Part shown: piece after piece, positions 32,225-45,300 of the stretch
Layout of the letters: every line of letters starts with the position of its first letter
How positions within the stretch are numbered: the stretch's first letter is position 1
From: Ianthella basta
Lineage: Eukaryota > Porifera > Demospongiae > Verongiida > Ianthellidae
Assembly: GCA_964019415.1 (NCBI GenBank)
Contig: OZ025878.1
Location: 124,001 to 188,000, forward strand
Reading direction: 5' to 3'
Length of the DNA: 64,000 nucleotides
Notes under the pieces: generated by a model
Seen by the model: only the letters and a program-made list of their open reading frames with translations
The model's database searches: none
Told to the model about the DNA's origin: nothing
Made by a program: the position numbers and the translations under genes

Positions 32225-33335
32225 GAAGCCATTTCTCCAGCACAGAACACTGAGTGAGTTTGGGTGTGACTAGAACTACAAACAGAGTCGAAGCACAAAC
32301 AGAAGAGACACGTGGGGCTATAGTGAACATGCACAGGAGGTGAGGAGAGATCTGAACTACCACACACCATGCAACAAGGGCCTGCCTGCTAGCTAACAGA
32401 GGGAACACTGCTGGAGGCATGCCACAGATCAGAACTACCTGAACACACATCAACACTCAACACACACTACACGCCCTCCACACCCACCAACCCCGCCCAC
32501 CCCCAATGCCCCCCTCTCCCTCACCTTGGGGAATGCCGCTAGTGTCTGCACTGCCGACTGAGGGCTGTGTTGGTGTGTCAGTTGTAGCTGTGCTAGAGTG
32601 AGGTAGACCAGAGGGCTGGCCGCAGTGGGATGCTCCTCCACCAGCCGAATGAGGAACTCCGCCCCCTGACTGTGTTGCCCCTGACGACATAGGAGGGCCA
32701 CTTCTGCCAGTGCAGCAAGGCCGCCACCTTGCCCTGCCCCCTGCTGCAGCCGACCAATCATTTCTCTTGCCTGAGCAGTCTGTCCAAGAGTGAGGGCAAA
32801 CAGTGTCAAGTTGAAGTGGACCACATCACGCTGAGTGCCAGTTAGCTTGGACAGGGCGTCGTCGTTGGAAAGTGCTTTGACACGTTTCTTGGAGTCAAAG
32901 ACATCTCGATCACGATTGAGGACGAGGATGTTGTTGGACGCTATGGCAACCTGGGTGACATCATCAGGGTTGCTCTTTATGCAGGAGAGATACATCTGAT
33001 TGGCTGCTTCTTGTTGCCCTAGCAACTGCTTGAGGTAGCCACACTGGAGCCGTAAAATGCCAAGCTCCGCCTCCATCTCATCCTCGTCATAGCCGTCCTC
33101 CTCAAATTGCTACAAGGTGTAACCATAGCAACATAGATCACCATAGTAACAAGCCATAGCCTACAAGCAATGGGGCCTTTCAGTAGCTACACATGTATGG
33201 ACTAGAAGAGTTGGGGGATTACCCCACACACAAGGTCAACACAGTGAGTTGTGTGGCAGTGCTGTGATGTGAGTTGGGTCTAAGGCACAAACAAAGTTTG
33301 AGACTTTGGAGCCATTTCTACCTGTCGTTGGAGAG

Positions 33336-33355
33336 GGGGGGGGGGGGGGGGGGGG
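33336..33355. repeat. poly-G run in SRP72-3 intron 1
   Basis: A run of about 20 G. The matching run in SRP72-1 (19559-19571) is shorter, and SRP72-2 has none. Confidence 0.9.
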
Positions 33356-34450
33356 TCTGTGTTGGCCGAGCTAAAACATTTGGCCAGAAGCTGCAGCCTT
33401 CTTCAGAGACTGAGTCAAAGGCCATCGACTGAGAGCACAGTCAGGGGACCCATTGTCGTACACCTACCTGATCCAGCAAGTTGCAGTAGCAATACAACGA
33501 GGCAACACTGCAGCAGTGCTTGGCACGGTGTGGCCCTCCTCGAGAGCTGCTGACTCGTACTTGGGTTGTATTTGACTGATTGCCTATGTTCCTGTTTGTA
33601 GGCCTTAGAGTGTGGGCGTTTCTTTATTGTATGTAGTTGTATTTCACCTAATTTTGAGGTTATATACATGTAAATATTGCTAAAACTTCAGGCAGTAACA
33701 CATCACATACGTACATGTATTGCTAATTTGTATGTGTTCCCATGTCTGATGAATGCATACTGTACGCAGTATTGCACTGTACCTCTCTGGCCATCTGTTC
33801 TGCCTGCTCCAACAGCCAGCTGGCCTCCGTCAGGTTGCCATTGGCAACGGCAATGAGAGAAGCATTAAAGGCTTGTTCGTAGGTCTCCGCCCCCTTCTCC
33901 TCCCCCACCCCGAGGGGGGACAGGGGAGTCCCCTCCTGTGCTGCCAGTGCCCGTGCAGCCAACAGATTGGTCCGCCTCTCCTCAGCGAACTCGTCCTCGC
34001 CTCCCGCCGTCGACTGCTGCTGGAAGGCGCGCTCGTACGCCTCACACGACTCGCGGTACCGCTCCAGACGGTAATACGTCTGCGCCAGGAGTTCGTGGAC
34101 CCCCGCTCCACATCCGCCAGGGCTGTCCTCCAGCGGCTTCAACACAGCGAGACACTCCTTGTAGCGACCCAAGCGATAGAGGCAGTAGCCCTTCACCAGG
34201 GAAAGCCCCTCCCCACCAGGCGGTCTCGCCTTCAACAACCGGTTCACCTCCTTCAGTGCCTCTGAGCACTTTCCAACGTGAACCAGAAAGGCGGCCTTGG
34301 CCTGGCGGGCGTCTTGGTCATCCGCGTAATATTTCAATACCTCATTGGCTGCCTCAATAGCTTTGCTGTACTCCCCGTCCCGTCCGTGGTCGCGTATTCG
34401 TCTAAACAGTGTCTGCACGTGGTCAGGAGCAGCCATTTTGTTCAAGAAAA

Positions 34451-36846
34451 ATGGCGGAGAGGACACGCCCTTCATTTCACGGACTCCGCATCGCGGAGCT
34501 TGCGTTCACAGACGTAAAGTTGGGCAGAGGAGCCGACGCAACTGTATTTAAGGTTGATTGGAACGGGACTGTGTGCGCTGCAAAGCGTCTCCATGACATT
34601 CTGCTGGAAGACGACTCGCCCGGAGGAGCGGACAAGCTGATTAGCAACTTCGAGGCAGAGTGCCTAACTTGGTCGAAACTGCGTCATCCAGGAGTTGTCC
34701 AGTTCCTTGGAGTGTACTTGGAGCGCAACTCTCGCTTACCAGTTCTCATCATGGAGAAGATGGACACCAGTCTTCGCACGTACTTGGAGGATCACAGCAA
34801 GGAGGAGTTCCCCCTCAACCTCAAAGCGTTCGTCCTCCGTCAGGTGACCCAAGCGCTGGCCTACCTCCACAGCCAGAACCCGCCTCTCGTCCATCATGAC
34901 TTGAGTCCAAACAACGTGCTGTTGAACGTGATCTCTTTCGTGACCAAGGTGAGCGATTTTGGCATGAGTCGAGCCATCGATCCATCCGCCCTCAGTCGTA
35001 AGACCTCCATAAAGGGCACGTTGGCATTCATGGCTCCTGAGGCTCTGCAGAAGGTGCCAAAGTATGACACCAAGTTGGATGTGTTTTCCTTTGGCAACAT
35101 CATCATCTCCACTCTGACCCACGAGTGGCCAGACCCAGAAGCACCGACCAAATATGAAAATGAGCAACTTGTTGCTTTGAATGAGCTCCAGCGTCGTGAG
35201 CACTGCACTGAATTGTTCACTGCACAAGAGAAGCAGCTGTTTCTACCCACTGTCAGCCAGTGTCTGGAGAACCGACCAGACAAGCGTCCCTCCAGTGTGA
35301 TGTTGGTGAGAGAGCTGAGACGTATCGAGTCATCCCTCCCAACAGGCAGCCATGTTGCTGCTCCTATTGAGCACCTTCGCCAGCAGTTGTCAGCCAAAGA
35401 GGAAGAATGCAGACAGAAGGATGAGGTGATTGTGGAGAAAGATGAAGTGATTAGGAAGAGGGAGGGGGCATTGAGGGAGAAGGATGAGGTGATTAGGGAG
35501 AGAGAGCAGGTAATTAGGGAGAAGGACGTTGCATTGAAGGAAGCCTTGAAGGAGAAGGAAAGAGCAATTATTGAGAGAGATGTAGCATTAAGGGACAGAG
35601 ATGTGGTTTTGAGGGAGAAAGAGGCTGAGCTCCAACATTTGCGGCAGTCACTGAAAGAAAGAGACAACACTGCTCCAGGGAAGGTGAAGCAGTTGGCAGC
35701 AGCTCAAAAGGTGAGCTGTATGCATGTTGATGGTATGTGGGTGGGTGTAGTTTGGGATGTGAACACTGAAATGTCCCACCTTGGGACACCACCAGTGAGA
35801 GGCAGTTCACTGCATGTGTGAACTGGGCAAGTGCTGCATATAGTTGTGTTAGGTTAGTTAGGTTAGTACACTGTTGTGTAGTGTTGGGTTAGTGGTCACT
35901 TCATGCAGTGAAGGGGTACATTTGCCTCCACTAGTAGTGCACATTGTGGAGTTAATGGATACTGTGTGTTGGCCCCTCCCTTGACCCCACCCCCTGGTCC
36001 TAATTCTTCCACCTGCAGGTGAAGCACCCTCTCAGGGACTGGAGGAAGCTTGGAGAGTGTCAGAAGGTCATCCAACACAGTCCAGAGGGTGGTAGGTATA
36101 CCGCTGTGGCCATGAACAGTGAGGGCCTGCTAGCTGTGTTAGATGATTGTAACAACTGTGTTCATTTCCTAACCAAAGAGGGTGCATTGGTGAGGTCTAT
36201 TGGGAAAGGAGTGCTTGGTGGTGTGTTGTATGGTGTAGCATTTAATCTGAGAGGGAATGTTTGGGTGGCAATGTATCACAACAATAAAGTAGTCAAGCTG
36301 TCCCAAGATGGCCGACTCCTTCAGACCATATGTCATGCAGGTAGTGAAGGTGATGGTTTGAGCAGTCCTTGGGATGTGTCTGTTAGCCCAGAAGGACTGA
36401 TTTATATCTGTGACACTGACAACCACCGTGTCACAGTTTACGATGAAGAGGGCAATTTTCTGTTTGCTTTTGGTTCAAAAGGAAATGGCCCAGGGTGTTT
36501 TGAGGCACCTCGTGACATAGCATTTGGTTCAGATGGCCTCGTGTATGGTACTGATGGTGGGAATAAGAGAATTTCTGTGTTGTCTAAAGAAGGCACTTTT
36601 AAGAGATATTTCCAGCCCAAGTATGCCCCTTCCTGCATTGCTGCTACTAGTGACAACCATTTGTTGATCACTTCATACTTCTCCCACATTGTAATGGTAT
36701 ACACATTGGAAGGTAAACTGGTTCATGAGTTTGGAGGGGAAGGTGCTGATCCAGGGAGATTTGATGGGCCTGCGGGAATATGTGTTGATAACAATGGTGT
36801 GGTGTATGTAGCTGATAGAGTGAACAAGCGTGTGCAGGTTTTCTAA
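34451..36846 (+). CDS. K3: TKL-like kinase - coiled coil - NHL propeller protein
   Basis: Exons 34451-35710 and 36019-36846, phase 0, 695 residues; one heptad shorter than K1 and K2. Kinase motifs are intact (GRGADATVF, CAAKRL, HHDLSPNN, DFG, MAPE). The propeller exon has its own variants (VLDDCNNC, AMYHNNKVV, YICDTDNHR, YGTDGGNKR, YVADRVNKR). It is the last gene of the array that has an SRP72 partner upstream. The sequence aagaaaaatggcgg at the start is the same as in K1 and K2. Cytosolic, function unknown. Confidence 0.9.
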
Positions 36847-37220
36847 CTGTATACAACGTGTGTTTGTCAACAACTAGCCGTGTACGTACTTGTTTACAGT
36901 TACTTGCAATTGGTTTTGTAGTTTGTATCTGTATTACCTTATAAATCCCTCAAGTGCTATGGCCCATTCCAACTACTGTGATGTGTACAACTCATTTTAC
37001 ATCACTTTAACATTTCCCATGTATTATGATTGCTGTGTGTACTGTGTAAACATGTTTTAACCAGTCATGGGCGGAGTTAACTCATTGCCAAATATGGTAT
37101 GCCGTCATAATCACTTGCCGTGATCAGTGAAGTGAGTTCGAATCCTGGAGCAGTCCTGTCTCTTTCCTGTCTCTGGTTTGTGTGTTTCTTGTCTGATTGT
37201 CCACTGCACACTGCAATGGA

Positions 37221-37319
37221 TCATGTGAACAGCTCCAGTATTGGAACGGTGGATTCTCATGTGATTTCCAACACCATATGTCACATGACAATCCACCGTT
37301 CCAATACTGTATTCACATA
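37221..37319. repeat. Foldback repeat after K3
   Basis: Same foldback as after K1 and K2, with the ggaacggtgg/ccaccgttcc stem. Confidence 0.85.
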
Positions 37320-37508
37320 AGTGATTGCAATATGCGTGTATTGTGTACAATTGGGATAAGACACCACACACCACCGGACACATGTACCAGTGTGTGTGTG
37401 GGGGCGGTCCTCTGGTGTCACATGACTAAGGACACCATGCATGAATGCATATGGTCATAAAATTGCTGCCATTTTGGATAAAGGAATTATATAAGGCAGC
37501 ACAAGCTC

Positions 37509-37897
37509 TAGTCCAGCCAGCTTTGGCCCCACGTATGGTGAAAGCACCAAAGCGCCGGGGGTGGGAAGTAAAAAACGTGGGTCCAGCAACAGTGGCTTTG
37601 GATTGCGCAATCTTTATAACATGGCGCTTGACATCGACAACCTCTCCATGGAACTGAAGTTAAGACACTCAAGCGTAAGAAAATGCAATAGACTTACAAA
37701 GCTCCCAGTACACGACATCATATACTCGCGATTGTCCATCTCCATTGAATACTATTGACCAAGATTTTGGTCTGAACAATCTCATTGGTCGAACATTGTG
37801 CAATCGAAAGCCACTGTTGCTGGACCCACGTTTTTCCTTCCCGCCCGCGCTTCGGTGCTTTCGCCATACGTGGGTCCATGCAAAGCTGGCTGGACTA
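37509..37897. mobile_element. MULE-like MITE with long inverted repeats and 9-bp TSD
   Basis: A 389-bp element whose two ends are inverted repeats of about 110 bp (TAGTCCAGCCAGCTTT, later CGTGGGTCCAGCAACAGTGG). It is flanked by CACAAGCTC on both sides (37500-37508 and 37898-37906). Long TIRs with a 9-bp target duplication are typical of the Mutator superfamily. No coding capacity. Confidence 0.8.
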
Positions 37898-37975
37898 CAC
37901 AAGCTCCCATTGGATTGGACATGCGACAGTGTTTGCATGTACTCAGGGTTGATCTTATCTCCATATAGCTGGAAG

Positions 37976-38060
37976 CAGGGGCAGATCTGGGGGGGGGGGC
38001 TAGTGGGGGCTTCAGCCCCTCCCCCTCTTGGCCCAGTTCAGAATATGTTTTCTTCTTAAA
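37976..38060. repeat. Dispersed repeat (copies also at about 52078 and 56526)
   Basis: A G-run, then cttcagcccc, then ggcccagttcagaat and aagtagctagacatccaac. The three copies share their right-hand flank for several hundred bases and so belong to the duplicated spacer. Confidence 0.6.
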
Positions 38061-38291
38061 GTAGCTAGACATCCAACAGGACTTAAATAATTAATGGCCT
38101 AAATCATGTAAGTAATTTTTGAAGAGCTGGTGTAAGCTTAGTAGAGTCTGGTATGGCTGCACAGGGATCTACATTAAGCTCTCTTATTTCTGGCTGCTGG
38201 CAGCCATTTTAAAATAGTCATCTCATGATTGCACTATAGCAATTAAAAGCACTGAGCCCCCCTCAGAAGTTGCATATGGACTAGATCCGAC

Positions 38292-38292
38292 A

Positions 38293-38371
<79 letters not shown>
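38292..38371. repeat. (CA)n microsatellite
   Basis: About 80 bp of CA with two interruptions. The matching tract in the K6-K7 spacer is 56852-56905. Confidence 0.95.
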
Positions 38372-38375
<4 letters not shown>

Positions 38376-38999
38376 GGAGTGATCCATGAAGCAAAGACCA
38401 GTAGCTAACCACACACAGAAGTGAAACTGGTACTAGAGACAATGTTTGCTGCGCACTAGACACCACCCATGCACTCAGCCTTGTCCCACCGCGTGCTCTA
38501 CAGAATCATACTACATCTCCACACAGCATGAGGCGATGAGTGACGCACTCATGTATAATATAGCTATAGAGTGCCCATAGTGTGGTAGCCTAGCAACACA
38601 TTTCACTAAGGGAGGAAGAAGTGCTTTAGAACTGCTCAGACAACCACTGCTCAGTTCAATACAGCTCATCACCTACACGTCAGGTCAAGGAGTCTCACTC
38701 AAACCAGTGAGCCCTTTAGTCCAAAGACCTTACAACTGGTGGACCTATAGCTATAGTCATGAGACAATTGCATGGGCAGGCTTTAGGGGATGGGGCCAGG
38801 AGGAGGGGCTGGGACAGTCATGATCACAGGAATGGGACAACAGAGAAAACAGAACACATCACCATATCCACTAAGACCATGCCTGCAAGGGCCACACTGT
38901 GTGTGCATAGTGCTTTTATCAAGGCTTTCACACACCTAGCTACTTATCCAAAGACCTGGTGGGCCTATCACTTATGGTAGCTAACCAAAGCCTGCTCAG

Positions 39000-39190
39000 G
39001 CTTGACATCTCTTACCCCAACCACACCCTCGTTGTGCACGAGACGAGGAAAAGATGGAGGGATATGTGATCCAGATAGACCTCAAAGAAATTGAAATGAA
39101 CGAGAATGAGTGGTACACAGCAGCCATGTGGTCTAGAGAGGGATGCAGGGCCAGTCTCGAACCCAGACCCATTCCGTCACTTTATAATTG
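39000..39190 (+). mobile_element. LINE 3'-end fragment
   Basis: The frame reads DLKEIEMNENEWYTAAMWSR with a preceding MEGYVI, the kind of DLxxxxMxxxEW...R.GWRA segment found near the C-terminus of many non-LTR retrotransposon polyproteins. A second copy (48050-48310) reads further. Fragment only; family uncertain. Confidence 0.4.
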
Positions 39191-39382
39191 GGAGGGCCAG
39201 GTGCAGTCTAGGGAACACTGAAGCCCAGGTTTTGCAGAGGGACAATGGAGGTGAAATGTGATGCATGCTCTAGGGAGTTTAGAAGAGAGAGTGCATGACA
39301 TGAAGAGACACTTTGAACATGAAGAGACACAAATGCTTGGATGAAAGGACTCCAAGTCACATGACCAATGACGCAAGGCAAA

Positions 39383-42300
39383 ATGGCGGAGAGGACACGC
39401 CCTTCTAGCTCCAGGTTCCACGAACTGCTCATCTCCAACCTTGTGTTCAGTGACGTCAAACTGGGCAGAGGAGCCGACGCAACTGTGCTTAAGGTAGAGT
39501 GGAACGGGACCGTGTGCGCCGCAAAGCGTCTCCATGACATTCTGCTAGAAGACGATTCGCCCGGAGGAGCGGACAAGCTGATCAGCAACTTCGAGGCAGA
39601 ATGCCTAACGTGGTCGAAGCTGCGCCATCCAGGGGTTGTCCAGTTCCTTGGAGTGTACATGAAGTGCAGCTCTTGCTTACCAGTTCTGGTCATGGAGAAA
39701 ATGGACACCAGTCTTCGCACGTACTTGGAGGATCACAGCAAGGAGGAGTTCCCCCTCAACCTCAAAGCATTCGTCCTCCGTCAGGTGACCCAAGCGCTGG
39801 CCTATCTCCACAGCCAGAACCCCCCTCTCGTCCATCATGACTTGAGTCCGAACAACGTATTGTTGAACGTGGTCTCTTTCGTGACCAAGGTGAGCGATTT
39901 TGGCATGAGTCGAGCCATCAACCCATCCGCCCTCACTCGCAAGTCCTCCATAAAGGGCACGTTGGCATTCATGGCTCCTGAGGCGTTGCAGAAGGTACCA
40001 AAGTATGACACCAAGTTGGATGTGCTCTCCTTTGGCAACATCATCATCTCCACTCTGACCCACGAGTGGCCAGACCCAGAAGCACCGACCAAATATGAAA
40101 ATGAGCAACTTGTTGCTTTGAACGAGCTCCAGCGTCGTGAGCACTGCACTGAATTGTTCTCTGCACAAGAGAAGCAGCTGTTTCTACCCACTGTCAGCCA
40201 GTGTCTGGAGAACCGACCAGACAAGCGTCCCTCCAGTGTGATGTTGGTGAGAGAGCTGAGACGTATCGAGTCATCCCTCCCAACAGGCAGCCATGTTGCT
40301 GCTCCTATTGAGCACCTTCGCCAGCAGTTGTCAGCTAAGGAGGAAGAATGCAGACAGAAGGATGAGGCATTGAGGGAGAAGGATGAGGCATTGAGGGAGA
40401 AGGATGAGGCATTGAGGGAGAAGGATGAAGCATTGAGGGAGAAGGATGAGGCATTGAGGGAGAAGGATGAGGCATTGAGGAAGAAGGATGAGGCATTGAT
40501 GGAGAAGGATGTGGTGATTAGGGAGAAGGATGAAGCATTGAGGGAGGATGAGTTACTGCAAGTAGCCATGGAAGAAAAAGATGCAGTGGTTAGCAAGAAA
40601 GAGACTGAGCTCCAATGTTTGAGTGACATGTTGAAAGAAGGAGACAACACCACTCCAGGGAAGGTGAAGCAGTTGGCAGCAGCTCAAAAGGTGAGCTGTA
40701 TGCATGTTGATGGTGTGTGGGCGGGTGTAGTTTGGGTTCAGAACATAGAAATGTCCCACCTCGTAACATTGATACAAACACCCTTTTTCCATGGTTTGCA
40801 TTTTTCCAGTGAAACACAAACGGTGAAAACCAGTGTAGGCTACATGACACTAACCAGTGAGGAAGTAGTCAACTTCTACAATCGTATACCCACACTGTTA
40901 GCATTTGGCAGGGGACATTGTTTTCATCTCACGCATACATGCACCCTTGGATGGCAAAACGTCTGTCAATTGAGTATCACCCCCTATTTCCAGGAGCCTC
41001 ATTTATTACTCTCACGTGCCAGCCCCTATTTCTTCTATTGCGCAATCGTGGAGAAATAGGGTCCGGTTAGACTTGACCGGTTCCTGGGTCGCCATGGAAT
41101 GTGCAGAATGTGTGACGTCATTATAGCCACTTTCGAGATTTGAATTATACGGCCAACAGGACCAGAAGCAGCCGCAGTGAACACTGCGAACTACTCAGCG
41201 TTGTAAGGAAGAAGCGTTCAGTGATATTGCTGTCGATTTTACCAGTACTCTAAGTTGTCAGTTGTCATGCGTGGCCGTTGGAGGAGTCAACCTGGACGGT
41301 ACACGTAAGTGAGAGAACTGCTCGTCTGCCAAAGGGTCACAATATATTATTATTATTATTATTATGCCACATGCCCTCAGGCACTAGGGCCAAACTGCCC
41401 TGTGAGGCCAAAAGAAGCAGCAAAGTAAACATCATAATAAGCATAATTATAGTCATGTCAGTATTGTCAATTAGTCAGTTCAACAGCAATCAATCTGGAC
41501 AGGTACTTGAAAGGGGGCATTAGCTAATAGAATCGGGCACTCCACATCTTCATAATGGCTTTCAATATTGATGGGTGCTTGCATCCCCTGTCCAAAACGC
41601 AGACCAGCTTGTCATCCTCCTCGAGATTATCAAAATCATTGACTACTTGCCTCATGCACTGCAGGAGAGCTTGTCGTTCCGTGCCCCATGCATGACACTC
41701 CAACAACCAATGGGGCACATCCTCAATCTTCCCTGATTGACACTCCCGACACCTTCTCTCCTCTCTCGGCAGCCCTCGCCACCGTCCACTTTCAATCATA
41801 AGGGGGGCTGTCCCACTTCTCAACATCATCATCATCCGTCTCAGAGACTTACTAGCTACTTCCAAGCATCGCGATTCACTACCCTTTTCTTTTAGTAGCC
41901 GCAATGTTGCCAACTTAGGTTTGGTACTAAGCTCACAAGTCCATTCATCCTCAATCGACCTCTTTGCACAAGTTTCTAACATAACTTTGATTTCTGCACT
42001 GGATAGGCCTCGTACCTCCTCAGCTCCAACACCATCCCACCCAAATGACTTAAGACAATCCTGTAGTTTCATCATCCATGACCCTCCACACACCATAGCT
42101 TCTACTGCAGCTACTCTCAAAATCCTGCCATCATACAAGGGGTTAGACAGTATTCTAAACCAGAATGACAGTATTCTAAACCAGAATGCAGCACATCTGA
42201 CCCTAGCTAACCAAGCAACTGGCATAGCATCTGCTTCCATCAGCAACGATGCCTTAGGGTGACGTAGTCCAACACCAAAAAAGATGCGCAAAGCTCGTAG

Positions 42301-45300
42301 CTGGATCTGGCTCAATCCCTCTAACTTGTGGTGGCAGCCCCAAACCTCAACTCCATACATTAACACAGATTCCACCAAAGACTGCAACAACTGTAGAAAG
42401 GATCTGCCATTCACCTCACCAACTGACTCACGGCAGTTCCGCAGCCAAGTGCCCAAAGCCTGTGAACCTAGCTTCACCCTATGCTCTACCATCTCAGAAC
42501 AGTCTAGGAACTCATCTATCACACATCCTAAGTACTTATAGGAGGAAACCCAAGGGATTTCATTCATACCAATCTTGAAGGTAGCTGCACATCTATCCAC
42601 TCTCTTCTTCCTCATGTGCATCATAGCACTCTTCTCCACATTTATCTCCACAGACCATTCCTCACACCAAGTTTGTAGACACTGCAGGCTCCTCCTCATA
42701 TCTTCTGCATTCTCGGCCAACAAGACTGTGTCATCTGCAAACAGGAGACTAGATACCAGCATTTCACCACATAGCACCCCACAATCACTGCGCTTCAACT
42801 CTGATACTAGACTGTTTATGTAGAGAGAAAACAGGAGTGGGGACAGAACACATCCTTGGCGCAGGCCTCTGGATACTGCAAATTCCTTGCCTAGACGGTT
42901 GTTAATTCTCACCTGAGACATACTGCCATCGTACAACCCTTTCAAAAACATGAGAAAGTGCCCACCAATGCCATACTGACCTAAGCAGTCCCACAACTTC
43001 ATCCTGTCCACCCTATCGTAGGCTTTCCTGAAGTCAATGAAAGCAGCTACCATCCCACTAGACTTCTTGGCAACCATAGACTGTCCAATCAACAATAGAG
43101 ATAGAATTTGGTCCCTGCAACCTCTGCCCCTACGAAAGCCACCTTGCTCATCAGCCAATAGCTCTTTAGCTTCTAAAAAGTCAGCCAGCCGGTTGTTCAA
43201 GACCATACACATGATCTTTCCAACCAAGGATGTCAGGGAGATACCTCTGAAGTTACTGGTGTCACAGGCTCCCTTCACCCTCCCCTTAGGGATTGGCACA
43301 ATGATAGATCGTTTCCAGAAGGAAGGGACAACTCCAAACCTCCAGCAAGCATTAAACAAATGCACCCACACATCCCTTAAAATCTCCACTTCCATCATCT
43401 CAAGAGAAATACCATCTCTACCTGTCGACTTTCTCTTCTTTGCCTTACTCAATGCCCACATCACCTCTTCTCGAGTAATTTCACCTTCCAACTCTGGATT
43501 ATCACTGTCCTGCTCACCCTGAGGTGCCTCACTGCAAACACTACGTCCGGACTTCCCCACCAGTGGCTCCTTACTCCCCTGCAACACTTCCCTGAAGTGT
43601 GCACTCCAGACTTTCACAGCCTCTTCACCGGATTGGATCACACCATTGTTGTCAAGAACTTTGTCAAGATAAGCATCTGATACTTTCCTCTTAACAATGC
43701 CCAGCTTCTTAACTTTCCTCCACCATCTCTTGGGGTTACCCAATAGCTTCTCCAGCCTTAACTGCTGAGACCGAAAGAACTTCCTTTTGGAACTACTAAC
43801 AGCTTTGGCATAAGCTCTTCGACTGGCAACATAATCCATTCTCTTGCACTTCCTTTCCTCTTTATCTTTAGTTCTCAGCCACACACGTTCAGATTGATGG
43901 AATGTCTTCCTCATATTCATCAAATCCTTTGTAAACCACCTATGTTTCTGTCTAGAAGTGCTCAGAGAACGCTTAACTTTATGTAGCCCACTGAACATCA
44001 ACCCAATCAACTGATCATACAAACTATCCAAATGATTCTGGTCACCATCAAAACTATGCAAATTCTCCACAATACTCTCAATATCCCTCTTCTTATCACA
44101 TAGGTAGTCATCCGGGACCACATATCTGAACTCATTACCAGAACATTCACCTGGAGTGTCTTCAGGTTCACTGCCTTGGCATCCAACATCACTATCTAAC
44201 ACTATATCCCATACCAAAGCAGAATGGTCTGGAATTCGTTCAACAATACCATCGGCATGGAATGCCTTGACAAACTCAGTCAAAGATATCACCTTAAAGT
44301 TTGACACAACCCCGAGGTCATCCTTGAACAACAAACAATAGTCCACCACTGAACACCCTTTAGAAGAAATGCAGGTAAAGTCACCACTCCCAGCTCTGCC
44401 ATTGGCCACACAAAGCCCCAATGACCTTGTGAAATCTAGCAACACTCTGCCTTGCTCGTTAATCACCTGGTCTTCTGACTGTCTATCACCTAAAAAAAAA
44501 TATACTGGAACGCGTCCTCAAATAGTTGAAGTTGTAGCTCGCTGGAGCCGCGTCCCACTACACTGTAACTCTCTAGCCGACGTGCAGCTCTGTCACTGGG
44601 CTAAAGTACCTATTTCTGTCTCGCCGCACACCAAAACCCAGAATTCGGAGTACACAACTCCCTGAAGAGGTGGAAAACCTTCTTTCTGAAGAGCAGCATG
44701 CTCCCTTGTCCAAGATCAAAGGAGTTTGTTAACCGCAAACACCTTTCTTGCAATCTGATTGGTCTACTCAAATTTCAGTAGAGATCCCAAGAACATGTCA
44801 AGTCTGACCAGACCCTATTCTAAGCGCGATTGTGCAATAATAGGGGCTGGCGCGCGAGACTACTCATTTATCCCTTCAGCATAATATATATCACTTGCTG
44901 AATGTTGGCCCCTCCCTTGACCCCACCCTCTGGTCCTAATTCCACCTGCAGGTGAAGCACCCTCTCAGGGACTGGAGGAAGCTTGGAGAGTGTCAGAAGG
45001 TCGTTAAACACAGTCCAGTGAGTGGTGGGTATAGAGCAGTCGCTGTGAACAGTGAGGGCCTCCTAGCTGTGACAGATGAGGTGAACAGGTGTGTTCATCT
45101 TCTCACCAAAGAGGGTGCATTGGTGAGGTCCATTGGGAAAGGAATGCTTGGTATTGTGTTGTGTGGTGTTGCATTTGACCTGAAAGGGAATGTTTTGGTG
45201 ATAGACTATTTCAACAATGAAGTAGTCAAGCTGTCCCAAGATGGCCGACTCCTTCAGACTATACGCCATGCAGGTAGTGAAAGAGATCGTTTGAGCGGCC

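Larger units (their letters stand above)
31708..34436 (-). pseudogene. SRP72: SRP72 copy 3, broken in the last exon
   Basis: Exons 1 (34436-33783) and 2 (33109-32525) match SRP72-1 in length and phase. Exon 3 (from 32146) has the same TGA as copy 2 (32098-32096), so the stop predates their separation or was spread by conversion. Further on, several internal deletions remove the part between ALEQVPI and the LPKNYDPHVKPDPE motif, and the tail is missing. Head to head with K3, 14 bp between ATGs. The TPR exons remain open, so a truncated protein or a promoter-only role is possible. Confidence 0.88.
36847..39382. other. K3-K4 spacer
   Basis: Shared kinase 3' flank with foldback repeat, a MULE-like MITE (37509-37897), a dispersed repeat (37976-38060), a CA tract (38292-38371) and a LINE 3' fragment (39000-39190). 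Most of 37500-38960 is duplicated between K6 and K7. I see no host gene. Confidence 0.7.

Noticed and set aside
37130-37160. GAGTTCGAATCCTGG resembling a tRNA B box, possible tRNA-derived SINE
   Set aside because: Only the K3 copy has it (others read GAGTCCCAATCC), and no A box or clover-leaf fits around it.
39148-39185. GGGTTCGAGAC on the minus strand, also B-box-like
   Set aside because: No A box at the right distance; the segment is better explained as the end of a LINE fragment.
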